A stretch of DNA of 64,000 bases from Platycnemis pennipes. Taxonomy: Eukaryota; Arthropoda; Insecta; Odonata; Platycnemididae. A program made the position numbers and the translations under genes. The notes under the pieces are model-generated. The model worked only from the letters and a program-made list of their open reading frames with translations. It ran no database searches and was not told where the DNA came from. Location: assembly GCA_933228895.1 (NCBI GenBank), contig OW121854.1, positions 4,529,131 through 4,593,130 on the forward strand. The letters run 5' to 3'. This document shows, one piece after another, positions 10,393-22,380 of this stretch. Numbering within the stretch: position 1 is the stretch's first letter; the number at the start of each line of letters is the position of its first letter.

Positions 10393-12594
10393 AATATAGC
10401 TTACCTGATATAGCTTGACTTGAAAAACATGTTCTATGTGAAATGTTCTCTTATTGTCTGGGTAACCCCTGTTTATGTGCGCTTTAATAGACACTGTACC
10501 CTGTTTGTTTGTACCTCGGGGTGTAACAGAGTAACATCTGTTGTACAGAAAATAAGACTTGGCAAGATGACGATGTTACATAGCTGTGTGGTGATGAAAA
10601 GGAAGTAGATCTGCTGAGTAATGGCGGTGCCCATCTAAGGGTGGATATGGCAGTCGAAGTGACGGGAGGTCGTGCACCCTTAGGCAGCAACACCGTAGGA
10701 CGACAAAGCGACCGCAACGGAACACAAATGGAGAGGATGTCGGGAAGGAAGGTCGAAGATGATGACCTACGAGGAGGAAGTATTGCAAGAGAGGCTAGGA
10801 AGTCTAAGGGAGCACAGCGATTGGCGGAGTTAGAGTCGTTCCGCGAACCAATCCGCGGATAGATGACGGCTTTGATTAATGATGCCGTTTAAATACGGTG
10901 ATGCCGCAAGTGTTGAGGAAGTGATGCACTGGCCGAATCACTTTTTCGGTTCCTCGCCGTGGAATTCCCTTTTCCCCAAATCGAGAGTAAATTGAATACC
11001 ATCGGTTCCACTCCTCATCAACTGAGGAGCAACGCGGACAAAATTAATGGATTGCAAAAAGCCAGACGATTGGCGCTCCCTTTGCCCAGTCGGTTGCAGG
11101 AGAGCGAGTCATCGCCTCTAATATCCTCGGAGGCGGGCCCAGGAAGGAGGATCTAATTTTGGGCCCAACGCTAACTCGAAGAAAAAGAAGTCTCCTTTGG
11201 GAAAGCTAATGAGACCTTCCTTAGAATAAATTCAGGGGTCTTTTTTCAAAAGGCATATCTCACTGCGACGAGGAGCGTCTGTTCATCAAGCAAGCTTAGT
11301 TTGAATTTCATTTATGGTATAACTGTGGAGATAGACCCGTTGATTCCGTGATAGATTTTTGGGATGGTTCTTCGAACTATGTCAGAATCTTAAATATACA
11401 AATTCAACTGAATAATGTGTATTCATCTGAAGCTCTTTATGCGCCCATAGTATTAGGTGATTATCTCTAATCAATAGTCTTAACTTCACGGCAGTTTTCG
11501 AAACCACAAAAGGTGATCATATTAATGGCTAATTAATATAAAAGGTGATCAAAATATTACATTTTCCCATTATATTTCCCTATCCTTCCTTCTTGAGAAG
11601 GAAGGCCTGATCCCTCCTCCCTGGCACCGAATCTTGAAGATTCCCGACAAATCATTTTATTTTAATCAGTATTTTAAACCACTCGATTCTTATGTTCTTA
11701 TTGCTTCATGAAAACCCTGCTTCCACTGAATCCAAGCGTTTGGCGTTTTTTTTCCAATTAGAGAATCTTTAGCGAAGTAGAATCCGTATTTCTTCACCAC
11801 CTTATTATTCTCACTTATAGTACTTATCTTAGGGTCATTTTTAACATTGATTTCTTAATAAGCTCAAAAATGAACGTAGAATCCTAATGTTTTGTAAATG
11901 ATTTTTCTATCCACGTCTCAATATCATCTTCACTAATAAAATGTGATTTCAGGGTATGAAATTGGCGCCGTTAAGACGGAAAAATCAAAATCGGGTGTAT
12001 TCACAGATGTGTGTATATCAATAATCGTCTGAAAAAAGCTACCCTCTGAGGGACGTAGGTATAACTGATTGTCCACATATGTCGGCAAGGGGACCCCAGA
12101 GAATGTAACTTATGATGTTTCACCCTAGCCATGCCATTTAATAGACCTTCCTGTGGCATACCATTCCATTTAAACTAATCTTAACATTGAAGGCTATTGA
12201 AGGAGTACGTGCCATAATTTAATCCATAACTACTCTCCTCGTCCCTGTTAACTTTCCCTCCCATTCTATACTGCCTTCACACATTTATTGAATCTCTGAA
12301 ATTGATGCTTCCGACATTCCCTATCCTCAAAATAGTTGTCACTTCACCAGCATGCTATTTAGTGTACATATGCGTCAAAGTAAGAATCAAAATCAAAGGA
12401 AAACGTTAGTTCCATGGCCGTACTCAGTATATCCAAAATACCTACTCGAAAAGAAAATGCGTTAATCAAGATAATACGATTTGCGTGAAGTTTAGTATTG
12501 AAGCAACTCATCCGCCAAAAATGTCAGCAGGCCAAAAAAATTCGAACACATAACCGAATGATTTCAAATACATTTCACATTTTGATGGGGTCGC
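10393..12594. other. Unassigned region, includes a piece of repeat G
   Basis: Apart from the repeat G fragment at 11953-12107 nothing is recognised. The CpG-richer part (10620-11160) has frames up to 77 codons on both strands without domain motifs. A paired motif AAAAGGTGATCA appears twice at 11508-11552. Confidence 0.4.
11953..12107 (+). repeat. Dispersed repeat G, partial copy
   Basis: The block TATGAAATTGGCGC..AAGACGGAAAA and the downstream CCTCTGAGGGACGTA and AAGGGGACC segments align in order with repeats at 38560-38735 (plus) and 30788-30945 (minus). Only the 3' half of the repeat is present. The class of the element is unknown. Confidence 0.65.
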
Positions 12595-13014
12595 TCACCG
12601 TATGTTTATTGCCGAATCCAATAGAGTTTGTAAAATAAAAAGACCCGTATTTTTTCATTCTTCGATCCAATTCAATTAGTTTTCTAGTCAAAAGCGGAAG
12701 TGTCTGCGATGCCAATGATGCGAAAAAATGATGCCAATGAAAGTGGATGCGACAGGATCTGTGCTAGCAGACTTCCCCTCCTCGCCTCCGCTCCCTTCTC
12801 CTTCTTCCTCAACACAGTCTCGAGGACGGGAGCGGGTGAGTGACGCAGATATCCTCAATGCATCTCTTTCGGTGGGCGTCACCTATTGCCTATTTTAATT
12901 TTTGATCTATGAATGAATGGCTCTGATTTGAAGATTAATTTTTTCACTAAACTCCATTTTTCGTTTCCATCTTACGATTTCGTGCACAAAATAGCGTTTC
13001 GGTACCGGCCCCCA
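12595..13014 (+). mobile_element. MITE I family copy, internally deleted
   Basis: The left end ATGGGGTCGCTCACC and right end ..GGTACCGGCCCCCAT are recognisable but diverged inverted termini. Internal blocks (ATTGCCGAATC..AGAGTTTGTAAA, GATTAATTTTTTCACTAAA, CATCTTACGATTTCGTG) are in the family order. It is about 100 bp shorter than the copies at 28.1 and 37.0 kb. It has no coding capacity. Confidence 0.85.
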
Positions 13015-14526
13015 TCATTTATAATATGAAATATTTTTCAATTTTTTTTCCATCCTTTGGCCTAGAAAAAATATTATATAATTGAAAAGAATACGTTTGA
13101 GGAGAAATATTTGTGGCTATCTAATTAAACTAACGCAGTTGTAAAAATATGCAGTTTTTACGAATCGTTCAGCGATACCCGTATATGGCAGTTTTGGATT
13201 CGTCGTAGCATGCTTTTAAAAACTCCATTGTTAAAATCCTTAACTTTTAATTCTGTCATTTCATTACTTAACAGTGCTACAAAATATGTAAACTTTCCCT
13301 TGATGCATATTTTCCTCGCCTGTCGTCAGCACACGCCTGGTTTTATTGCCAGACGTGCACAAATTCCACACCTCTGCCGTATTGCAGTGTGTCTTCCAGG
13401 TTATGAATCTTCGACTAATTTCATTCATTTGCCTTATACATGTTTTAAAATCATTTCTCGTAGTGAGATGCATTATTGTTTTAAATTAGAGATGACTTGA
13501 CTGGCTTTACTTTTAGTGTGCCATTACTATTTACTCTCTGAGGCAAAAGATCAAAAATAAAATAAAAATATCTATATAAGAACGAGGGCAAGGAAAGGAA
13601 ATTCTGCAAGTATTTTCACTCCAGAAGCATCGTCCTTCGAATTGTGGAGAAACATAAAATGCCATCCCTGTGAAAGATGAAGACAATGGAAAGATTAGCT
13701 AAGAAACTGCTTTTTCCTGGATTTATGATTTTTATGATTTGGGAACTCGGCTTTAAAATGATGATCTATGCAATAGCTCTCTAATAGGGGACTTTCGATA
13801 CGCGGCCATGAAAGGAGACGAGAAATAAAATTATGAACCGTATGGGAGGAAAATGGAGACATTTCAATCTGCTGCTGACCTTCGAAATGACATCAAAACG
13901 TTGAGACTGCGATTGGCGAGCTTATAAGACCACAGTTTTTTTAAAAATTAGTAGGGAGGTTGAATAGATTCAGGCATGATTTAGTAGAAAGAACACATTG
14001 TAATCAATCAAACAACTACCGGACTTCTCTGTGTAAAAGTGTTTTTGATTGATTACTGGGGAGACATAGGCGAGGTAGCATGTGGACAAATGTGCTCAGT
14101 GAAAGGCCGTGAGATATGTGGCTGGAGATTTTGTTGGGCGAGGGGCCCGAAATTCCGCTGGAACGAGGGAATCGTGTTCGTTCCGAATGTAAGATTTGGA
14201 ATGAATCATTTGGAAGCGGTGGAGGGAAGTCAAGAATGGTGGCTTTGGATGTAACCTTGCCATTCCACAAGTCCACGGCGGCGTGGTGCGCAAATTTTCC
14301 GAAGCCATCCGAAAACCTTCCTGCATTCCGTTTACTAGCGACGAGTTAGAACTCTTGGTCCGGTGAAAGTTCACCCTATGCGGTACCAATACCTATATGT
14401 ACTGCCCCTACAAGACAGGAATATCATACGGGACAATCATTACCAGTTCCACTTTTCATCCAACACGCAAAGAAATATCTGAGATTTACTACAAACTTGC
14501 ATTGCACTGCTTCACACAGCTTGCAT
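13015..14526. other. Unassigned region
   Basis: No recognised exon or repeat. Several frames of 70-97 codons on both strands overlap at 14016-14389. They are mutually exclusive readings of one CpG-richer patch and none has a known motif. Confidence 0.4.
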
Positions 14527-14835
14527 ATCTTTCATACCTCGCACAATTAGGGATAATAATAGCTGTTAATAAATCCAATACTATAAATACAGGCGTATCA
14601 ATTGAAAGCATATGTAATTGAATGTTGGTATAAGGGCTTTAAACTAACCCATTTTCCATCATGTTTTTGCATGCTTGCTTCACTATTGTTATCTTTTTTA
14701 AATTGTGAAGTTTACACTAGAATATAATTACAAATCCTTTTTATTGATGATATGTTATGCGTGTTTGGTGTGATTTCACCCCCTGCCATTTACCCTTATG
14801 GTTGCTGCAGGATTTAGGCATAGATGAACACGTAT
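14527..14835 (+). mobile_element. LINE family A, 3' UTR remnant
   Basis: It starts at the last coding block (equivalent of RTIRDTNNGKY) and continues through the family A 3' UTR to a decayed hairpin (CCCCCTGCCATTTACCC) and a weak tail. There is no usable ORF. The order of blocks matches 54060-54340. Confidence 0.75.
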
Positions 14836-14944
14836 TAGTATATCATACAGGAATGCTTAAATCTTAAAATTTAAAATTAGGAATCGGTTGAACTAGCGGT
14901 GTTTGGATGTAATAGATAAAAACAACTGGTCCCCCTACCCTAAT

Positions 14945-15410
14945 ATTTAATAGGAGAACTAGGATGGGAATAATTATCAGAATGCTGGTCAAAATTTAGG
15001 TTAAACCTTTGAAGTAAATTCTAAGACGATTTGTTCACAGATGACGTTATTAAGAAACCCTGCTTATTATGCTAGGTTTGATCAGATTAACAAGATTATA
15101 GAGATATATTGTCGTACCGATAGATTTAAAAGTCGTTTTACCCGTGCACCATAAGAGAGCACATAGGTAGCATAGCAAAGGAATAGGTTGGTAAAGTATT
15201 GTTACAGTAGCCTGTATTGCATTATGCATGTAATAACTACCAATCCCTCATTACTCTGTAGATAGGTACCATGTAGCTGCATATGACTCTGTTATGTAGG
15301 GTTTTTCCATGTAGTAGCCAAGCTGCATTTCAATAGTGCATGTTTGGTGATATTCACCCCCTGCCACACACCCTCGTGATGGCTTGCAGGGTATTACGTA
15401 GATGAAGATG
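14945..15410 (+). mobile_element. LINE family B variant, 3' fragment
   Basis: The copy begins at the ELGWESLSE equivalent and keeps the NPAYYARFDQINKI block, the 3' UTR and the hairpin CCCCCTGCCACACACCC with a tail GTAGATGAAGATG. There are frame breaks throughout. Its 3' UTR resembles the subfamily at 4440-4590. Confidence 0.8.
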
Positions 15411-15485
15411 TACCCTGAATGCGTGAATTTCACACGCAAAAGCCTTAGTACGGGGTGAGCTCTATCCTCACGTATCAAAAACCAA
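15411..15485 (-). repeat. SINE-like repeat D fragment between two LINE tails
   Basis: Its reverse complement matches 35100-35182 over most of its length (GGTTGGTTT..GATAGGTGAGGGTAGAGCTAA..GTGTGAATTTCACAC). It lies exactly between the tail of a plus-strand LINE B and the tail of a minus-strand LINE A, so it probably represents the original target DNA. Confidence 0.7.
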
Positions 15486-16992
15486 CATCTACATCTACAT
15501 TTACATAATACCCTGCAAGCCACCACAAGGGTGTGTGGCAGGGTAGATTTCTCACCAAACATGCACTACATATCATGCATAAAAAAGGAATAGTATTAAT
15601 ATAGTAGTCAGAACTACACTATTTAAAAAAGATAGAAATTGCAAAGCAAACATGCAAAAACATTCTGTTAGTAGGGTTAGCTTTAAGTACTCATACCAAC
15701 ATGCAGCTACCAATGATATTCATGGCTACTCTCCGATAGGACATATTTACCGTTATTCGTATCTCTAATTGTGCGAAGGAAAAAGGACATTTTGAATCGC
15801 TCAGTTCGGCAATCAATTTCTCTTATTTTACGATTATGGTCCAGTCTGCCATAGTAAGTTGGTGTTCGCAAAATATTTTTAACATCATCACTGAAAATAT
15901 GGTCTTGGAATTTATTTAAGAGATTAAGTCCAAATTTCAACCTGCGATCTGACAATGATTCCCATTTCAATTCATCTAATAGACTGGTTACGCTAATATA
16001 ATTATCGTATCGTCCCTTTACAAATCTTGCCGATCTTCGCTGTACACGTTCAAGATCATTGCTTAGACCAATTCCGTAGGGATCCCATACACTGGCAGCA
16101 TATTCCAAATGAGGTCTAACAAGGGAAAAGTAACTGATTTCTCGTACATGATCGTCACATTTACCCAATACTCTTTTGATGAAATCCAGTTTACGATATG
16201 CTTGACCCATTATTTCACGTATATGTTTACCCCAGGAAAAATCATGCGTCAGTCTTATTCCAAGATATTTAATGGATTCCACGTTTGTTATTTCATTATT
16301 ATTTATTTTGTATGTGCTAGGAGGAGAACTATTCTTTTTCCAAAAATTCATTACTACACATTTTTAAAAATTTAAATCTAACTGCCATGTATCACACCAA
16401 TTTTCGATTGCTTGTAGGTCATCATTTAAATATTGCTTATCGTTTGGGCTTAGAATTTCCCTGTACACAACTGCGTCATCGGGAAATAGACGAAGCTTAC
16501 TTTTTACCACTTTACTGATATCATTAATGTACAGAAGGAACAGGAGTGGACCTATCACACTACCTTGTGGGACACCCGAAGTGACTTCAATTTTCGGTGA
16601 GGAAACACCGTCCAAAACAACCCTTTGAACCCGATCATGTAGAAAATCACTTATCCATGATATAATGTTACTGTCTAGCCCATAAGATTTTAATTTCAGA
16701 ATTAGTTTGGTATGAGACACCTTGTCAAAAGCTTTTTTGAAATCTAGAAAAACAGCATCCACTGGAATATTATTTTCGCCAGAAACTAAAATATCGTGGG
16801 AAAAGAGAGCAAGTTGAGCTTCACATGATCTGCTCTTCCGGAAGCCATGCTGAAAGTTGGACAACAAATTCTGGCTATCTAGATGTCCCTTGACTGAACT
16901 GACAATTATATGTTCTAGGACCTTGCATGAAATGGATGTGAGAGATATTGGTAACCTTTGTGAGAGATATTGGTATGTGAGAGATATTGGTA
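15486..16992 (-). mobile_element. LINE family A, truncated copy with two large open frames
   Basis: On the minus strand the copy runs from the ISLTSISCKVLEHI block (near 16950) through RT motif A (FLDFKKAFDK), motif B (SGVPQGSVIGPLLF) and motif C (LRLFPDDAVVY, with the catalytic-box Ala changed to Pro) to the C-terminus, 3' UTR, hairpin and tail. One frame break near 16370 splits the ORF into 16375-16992 and 15707-16351. The 5' end has a local triplication (16938-16992). It lacks the endonuclease and is likely inactive. Confidence 0.92.
16938..16992 (-). repeat. Triplicated 16-bp unit inside LINE A
   Basis: GTGAGAGATATTGGTA occurs at 16938-16953, 16960-16975 and 16977-16992. The single unit belongs to the LINE A sequence coding for PISLTSIS. 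The extra units lie at the 5' truncation point and could be slippage during reverse transcription or repair. Confidence 0.85.
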
Positions 16993-19964
16993 TTCCAACC
17001 TTCGGGTTGAACACTGCTTTTTTTATGGGTTCAAATAGCGTACTACATCGACGTTTGGACGTCTTGGATTGTGAGATAAGGAACTCGCGTGAGGAAAAAC
17101 ATGCGAAGATGTTCGGCTGTCGCAAATGGGCATCGTCTTCGGTGGTTTCTTGGAGGCGTTGATTATCTCTAACCGACTGGCCTTGGATGTCCGTCTTCCG
17201 AAACCACCTTTTCATCCCAACAATCGGTGGTGGGAGTGGCTGTCCGACAGACTTTCGATCTCGGTGGTCAACTGCAGTGGACGTGGCAGAGGCCGGTCAC
17301 TCGACAGTCCCGTTGGTGCAGCAATCCGACCGCGCGGAACATGATGGATTGCTCGATTGCCTTTCGCCACGCTCGATTATTCGAGCCTAGAGGATTTTCG
17401 GGATTCCGTGGTGGAACTGACAATGGAGAAAGGAACTCGCGTTCACACTCTTCAGGGTCACGCCAAGAGCAAGGCCTCTGCCCATTGGCTCACGACAGAT
17501 CCTGGAAATAAGGTGGTGGAGAATGATTAAGAGTATCCCGTAGGCCAAATACAGGCTGTTGGTTCATTTAATGACATACGGCGGTGAGAAGCTCGTAAAG
17601 ATTAATTGATATCCATCGTTTACATATTTTTCCTTTGTTAAGGATGTGGATAGATAATGAATCTAATTATAAATATAATAACTTCATTAATAATATTACC
17701 ATTTATCGACGAAATTACGTCCGTTCCCTGCCCGCCATTTGGAGTGGACTGAGTCGAATAATCGTATACAAACTGGCGGAGGGACCTTGGCCGTTAACTG
17801 TTTTATTCAACGCTAACCTAGCCTTGCACAATGTGACGATCATTCTATTTGATGGTGACAAATCACTGTTCCAAGAAAAACGTCAATCCCCAAACATAAG
17901 GTCATTCGCTAGGTATCTTTTATTCTGGATTAGGTCGATGGACTTTCGGTGGAATTTCGAAACATTAAACATGTAAGGAAAACAATTTTGCACCATTCCA
18001 TCTTATAATTTATATATTTCCACGTTATAGTTTATTATTACAGATACTAGAGCCAAACCCTGGAACAAGCTGACTCACCCTCACCACCACAACGGTAGAT
18101 ACTCGACTGTTCAAATACATGAGGTCCTCAGCAGTCGTTTACTCATTGTCTCATTTTTACGAGGGCGGACAAAGGCAAAACTGTAGTTGTACTGAACAAG
18201 GAAGAACACCCGAGATCACATTTCAGGACTTTATATCCGCTGACAGTTTTTGCAAGTTAAAAAAAGTCCCAACCAGCATCTGTCAAGGAGCCTTAAAATC
18301 AGCAATGAATAGGTGTTCCGCGTTGTTATGATCTGGTGAGAAGACTAGCCTGATAAAAATGAACCCTCTACCACCGAAGATGTATGGCCTTACAAAAAAC
18401 AAAAGTTCAGAAAATCAACAGATCCTAACTCAGGATGCTTTGTAGAATCTTGTGATGTAAGTAACTTTTTGTAGCTTGATGTATCTTTCAAATGTCTTCC
18501 TGCATGAAAACATAATATTTACTGAAAATAGAGTCCACCATTTTGTTTTATATCCTTGGCAAATATTACAATTCGGTCATGCTGTTTACGTGTACTGAAA
18601 GGCAAAGAATGGTTCTAGATTATGGCGTCGTTTTTTATCCCCAGGCGTTCCACAGTTCAGCATCAGCTTGATTTTTTAGATTTTCATGGAAAAATGAAGG
18701 AGGCTGATTTTTTAAAATTATCAATTTTGACCCCATGTAAATTGTTAATACGTGATGCATAGAACAAATGGCATGCGAAACCAAATGCACCAATCAAATG
18801 AATAATCAACATGCCATGATTCAAAGGCTGGGCTGAAAAAATCACTGTTGGACTTGTGACCAGCTTCTTTCGATTTGCGCCCTCTGTGCACCGGCGGTTT
18901 TGGACCCCTTGAATGGTTCCTGTGTACACATTTAGAGGTAGAGGAATCGTGGATGCTGGGACCAAAAGGTTTGGGACCCTATTCTCTGAACCCTTTCCAT
19001 TCCACATCAATTTTTCTCGTTATCATTTGAGGGTGGAGGAGTGGTAGGACAAGAGTGAGGAAACAAACGAAATGCCGGCATGCGCAAAATTTTGATATAA
19101 TATTGCATTGTTCTCAGTTATGCAGGAGTTTCCGAAATTAATAGTCGACTGGACTAGGGAAAATGGGTTAATGTGGGTCATAATAGTAGAACACAGCAAA
19201 GAGGCAGCCTTGGTAAAATTGGGAAAGGAAGCCAGAGAAAATTATGGGATTTAATGCAATAAAAAAACAGCTGTAACCTCATAGATAAACAACACCGCCA
19301 CCATATAATTTCCCCTTCTCGCCAGCGTAAACCATCCACCTTGCATTGTGACTGACGCGAGGAATACTTTCGATTGCGACCGTGTTACTGCCACCGGAAA
19401 TGAGGATCTATAAAAAATGAGTTGTGTCCTTCATTCAGCGTGCTTTTTGATCGGGGGCACATTAAGAATGTTTGGCTCTGGGAATATTTCTCGTACTACG
19501 ATCTTGGCTAAGGTCTAGGTGACGACCGCATTAACGCAGATTGAGCTGTCATTAGGTGACCCAAAAAAAAGATGAAGGCGTGAAGCGCACCGTAGTCATG
19601 GGCGTCGCTGCTGATGCGGGCCATGATGCTCTGATTGTCTCCCTTGGAAAACGTCTTGCCTTGGGAGGCATGTAAGCCAAGCGTCTATTCGAGCATTAAC
19701 GTGTCCCAATGAAAACTTTTGCCTAATTTGATGACAGTGCTTCTGATTTATATCGTCTGATAACTCACAAAATATGGACTAAATTGGTCTTAGAAGTTTC
19801 CACATAACCTGTGACATTGAATCCTCCAGCATTACTTAAAATCGGGGTTCGTGTGTTGCATTTGAGACATAAATTCCACCTTTCTGGACGCCCTTGTCTA
19901 AAATACGAGCTGCGCTAGTCCCAATTAGTAGAAAATGACACGTGGCAAAGAAGAGGAATGTCGG
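16993..19964. other. Unassigned region
   Basis: The first 500 bp (17040-17510) is CpG-rich with overlapping frames of 67-94 codons on one strand, none recognisable. A 113-codon frame at 17635-17976 and a 70-codon frame at 18119-18331 also lack motifs. A polypyrimidine/AG boundary near 18042 could be a splice acceptor, but no exon with familiar protein sequence follows. Confidence 0.4.
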
Positions 19965-20548
19965 CATCTACAAATACCTGAAAGCCACCATAAAGGTGAG
20001 TGGCAGGGTAGGAGTTCACATCAAACATGCATTATATATAGTGGATGAAAACGATTGCTAATTGTATTCTAGTCTTAACTTCACAATTTAAAAAAAGCAA
20101 AGCAAGCATGTAAAATTATGCTGTCGGTTGGGTTAGCTTAAAGTAAATATATGCGATAATAAAAATACAAATGTATCAGTATTTTTACTATTGCATATAT
20201 TTACAGTAATTCATAGTATCCGTAATTGTGCGGGGAAAGAAGGATATTTTGAATCTGTCAGTTCGGCAATCGATTTCTGTAATTTAACCATAATGGTCTA
20301 GTCTACCATAGTAAGTTGGGGTTCGCAAAATATTTTTAACGCCATCAATGAAAACACTATCTTGAAATTAATTAATTAGATTAAGTCTTAATTTCAACCT
20401 ATGATCTAGCAATTATTCTCATTTTAGTTCATCTAACAGACTGGTCACGATAATATATTTATAATACCGACCCTTTCTGAAAATATTGCTGATCTTTGCT
20501 GCACACGCTCCAGTTCATTATTTTAGCCTATTTCGTAAGGATCCCATG
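19965..20548 (-). mobile_element. LINE family A, decayed 3' fragment
   Basis: Read on the minus strand it covers the DPYEIGL region, the C-terminal coding part and the 3' UTR, and ends in the hairpin (CACTCACC..GGTGGC) and a short GTAGATG-like tail at 19965. There are numerous frame breaks. Its divergence is higher than the copies at 22.4 and 53.1 kb. Confidence 0.85.
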
Positions 20549-20705
20549 TCCTACCTACCTGACCTGTCCAACCTACTGGCAGCCGATATAAGAGAATATT
20601 CCTCTCCCCATCCTCCGACTCGAAATGTATGAATTCTTCAGCCTTTTGATGTGTAGAAAGAATGTTCTTTCGACCAATCCAACGAAATTTTGGACTAATT
20701 AGTTA

Positions 20706-21560
20706 GTGAATCCTTGTCATTATTGGTCAACAATCCTAGGATTGGTGTCATGTAGCCCTACACTCGATTCTCTTATCGGTAAATTTCTTCATATTAACGT
20801 AGTTCCTCTCTTTCACGTCTTTTACGACCTGTCCTATGTAATTCATACGAGGTCTGCCTTTTCCATTCTTCCCGTCCACTTTTCCTTCGACGATTGTCTT
20901 CATCAGGCCATCGTGTCTTAAGATGTGGCCGATTAAGTTGTCCCGTCTTCTTTTTATAGTTTTCAGCAGACTTCTCTTTTCTCCCACTCTTCTTAGGATT
21001 TCCTCGTTACTTACTCGGTCGATCCATTGTATCTTCATCATTCTTCGATAGGACCACATTTCGAATGCTTCCACCCTTTTCTTCTCTGCTGTTGTCATCG
21101 TCCATGCCTCACTGCCGTAAATAAACATACTCCAGATGAATTGCTTCCGTACTTCCAAGCTTGTATTTACAGTTGTAAGTAGATTCTTCTTTTGATAGAA
21201 TGCCCTCTTTGCCTGAACTATTCTACTCACTATTTCTTTCTTGCTTCGTCCATTGTTAGCTTCTTGGTTTCCCAAGCAACAGAATTCTTTCACCTCATCA
21301 AGTTTTGTTTTCATAGTTTAACGTTGGTTTTGGCCTGTTCTTTCTTGCTGCACGCCAACATCTTAGTCTTCTTCTTATTTATCTTCAGTTGATATCTGGC
21401 CATTGTCCTTTCCATGGCTACTAGAATCTAGTTCAGGTCCCTCTTTGTCTCTGCTATGAGTGCTCTGTCATCAGCGAATCGTAACATGCTAATTTTTTCT
21501 CCGTGGATGTTCACTCCGGAAGAATTTTCCTTAAATTCGTTAGTGGCTCTCTCTACTTAA
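20706..21560 (-). mobile_element. RTE-like LINE (family C), 3' part
   Basis: From 21560 downward the minus strand encodes the end of the RT palm (SSGVNIHGEKISMLRFADD), then, after a frame break, an open C-terminal region (20748-21314) with the typical ..AWTMTTAEKKRVEAFEMWSYRRMMKI.W.DRVSNEEILRR pattern of arthropod endonuclease/reverse-transcriptase LINEs. The 3' end carries CCTAGGATTGTTGACCAAT, which is shared with 45.6 kb and 39.4 kb. It is a 5'-truncated fossil. Confidence 0.9.
20748..21314 (-). pseudogene. C-terminal region of RTE-like reverse transcriptase
   Basis: The open frame of 188 codons begins KTKLDEVKEFCCLG, continues with the FIWSMFIYGSEAWTM block, the FEMWSYRRMMKIQWIDRVSNEE block and a GHILRHDGL segment, and ends near the element's 3' UTR. 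The upstream catalytic part is out of frame (stops near 21430 and 21315). This region binds nucleic acid in intact elements. Here it is only a relic. Confidence 0.85.
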
Positions 21561-22380
21561 AAATTAAAGGTGAATGAATATAATTACATTAACTAAGAGA
21601 GAAAAGTCCTGATTCAAAAAAGGCTCCGAAATTGCTCATTATCTCTCCCTTCTTAGGTTGTTTATAGCGTTCCTGCAGCCCTGCAGTCGGTATCATTTTT
21701 GTTTCAATTATTTTTCTAATACTCGCTGTTACGTAAAAAGGAGTAATAAACTCTATTGAATCACACAGCGTAAATATTTATCTAATCGTATTTATCATAA
21801 TTTCTCATTTAGTGTTAGAGTGGTAGGGGCTCGCTTTTTCGAGATGGATTACAGAATATTTAGCTTATAATGCAAGTATTCCAAGTTTGGGAATGAACAG
21901 AACGCCGTGTCAGTATACCAAATTGCCAAAAGCCTGAAAGCGATTAGGTGTCATCACTCACTCTGAAGCCATATACTCGCCATAGACAAGGGCCCTCCAT
22001 AATTAATGACTACGTGAATCTCCAGACCTTACGTGTTTCTAGTGGACTCCTCCTAAACCTGTCTTAGCGACCTTCGAGCCTAAAGCTAGTTTATTGATAG
22101 AAAAGTCCCTGAAACGATATCATAATTGGTGGACTCTAGCAGCGTAGCCTTGACCGACTATTTTCTGGATGCGGAGGATGAATATCAGGCTTTGAATATG
22201 TTAACCTGTCGGGTGACGAATGTTGTCCTAGATTGGGTGAAGTCTGTTGGATTTCATGGCCACTTGCAAGACTTTTGGCTAGGCGGGACCCATTTTATGA
22301 AGAAAACCGGACCATGGATCTAGGCAATGGATTTTTGGTTGCATAAGCAGTTACGTTTCTAGCGAGATGAGTTGCCCCGA
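21561..22380. other. Unassigned stretch
   Basis: No repeat or gene is recognised. A 65-codon frame at 22126-22323 has protein-like composition but no known motif and no splice support. Confidence 0.4.

Noticed and set aside
14016..14389. Coding exon(s) supported by four overlapping frames
   Set aside because: The frames are alternative readings of the same CpG-richer patch on both strands; none is more convincing than the others.
17126..17511. A gene in the CpG-rich region upstream of the LINE A at 15.5-17.0 kb
   Set aside because: Overlapping frames without familiar motifs, splice context or a shared repeat; cannot be supported.
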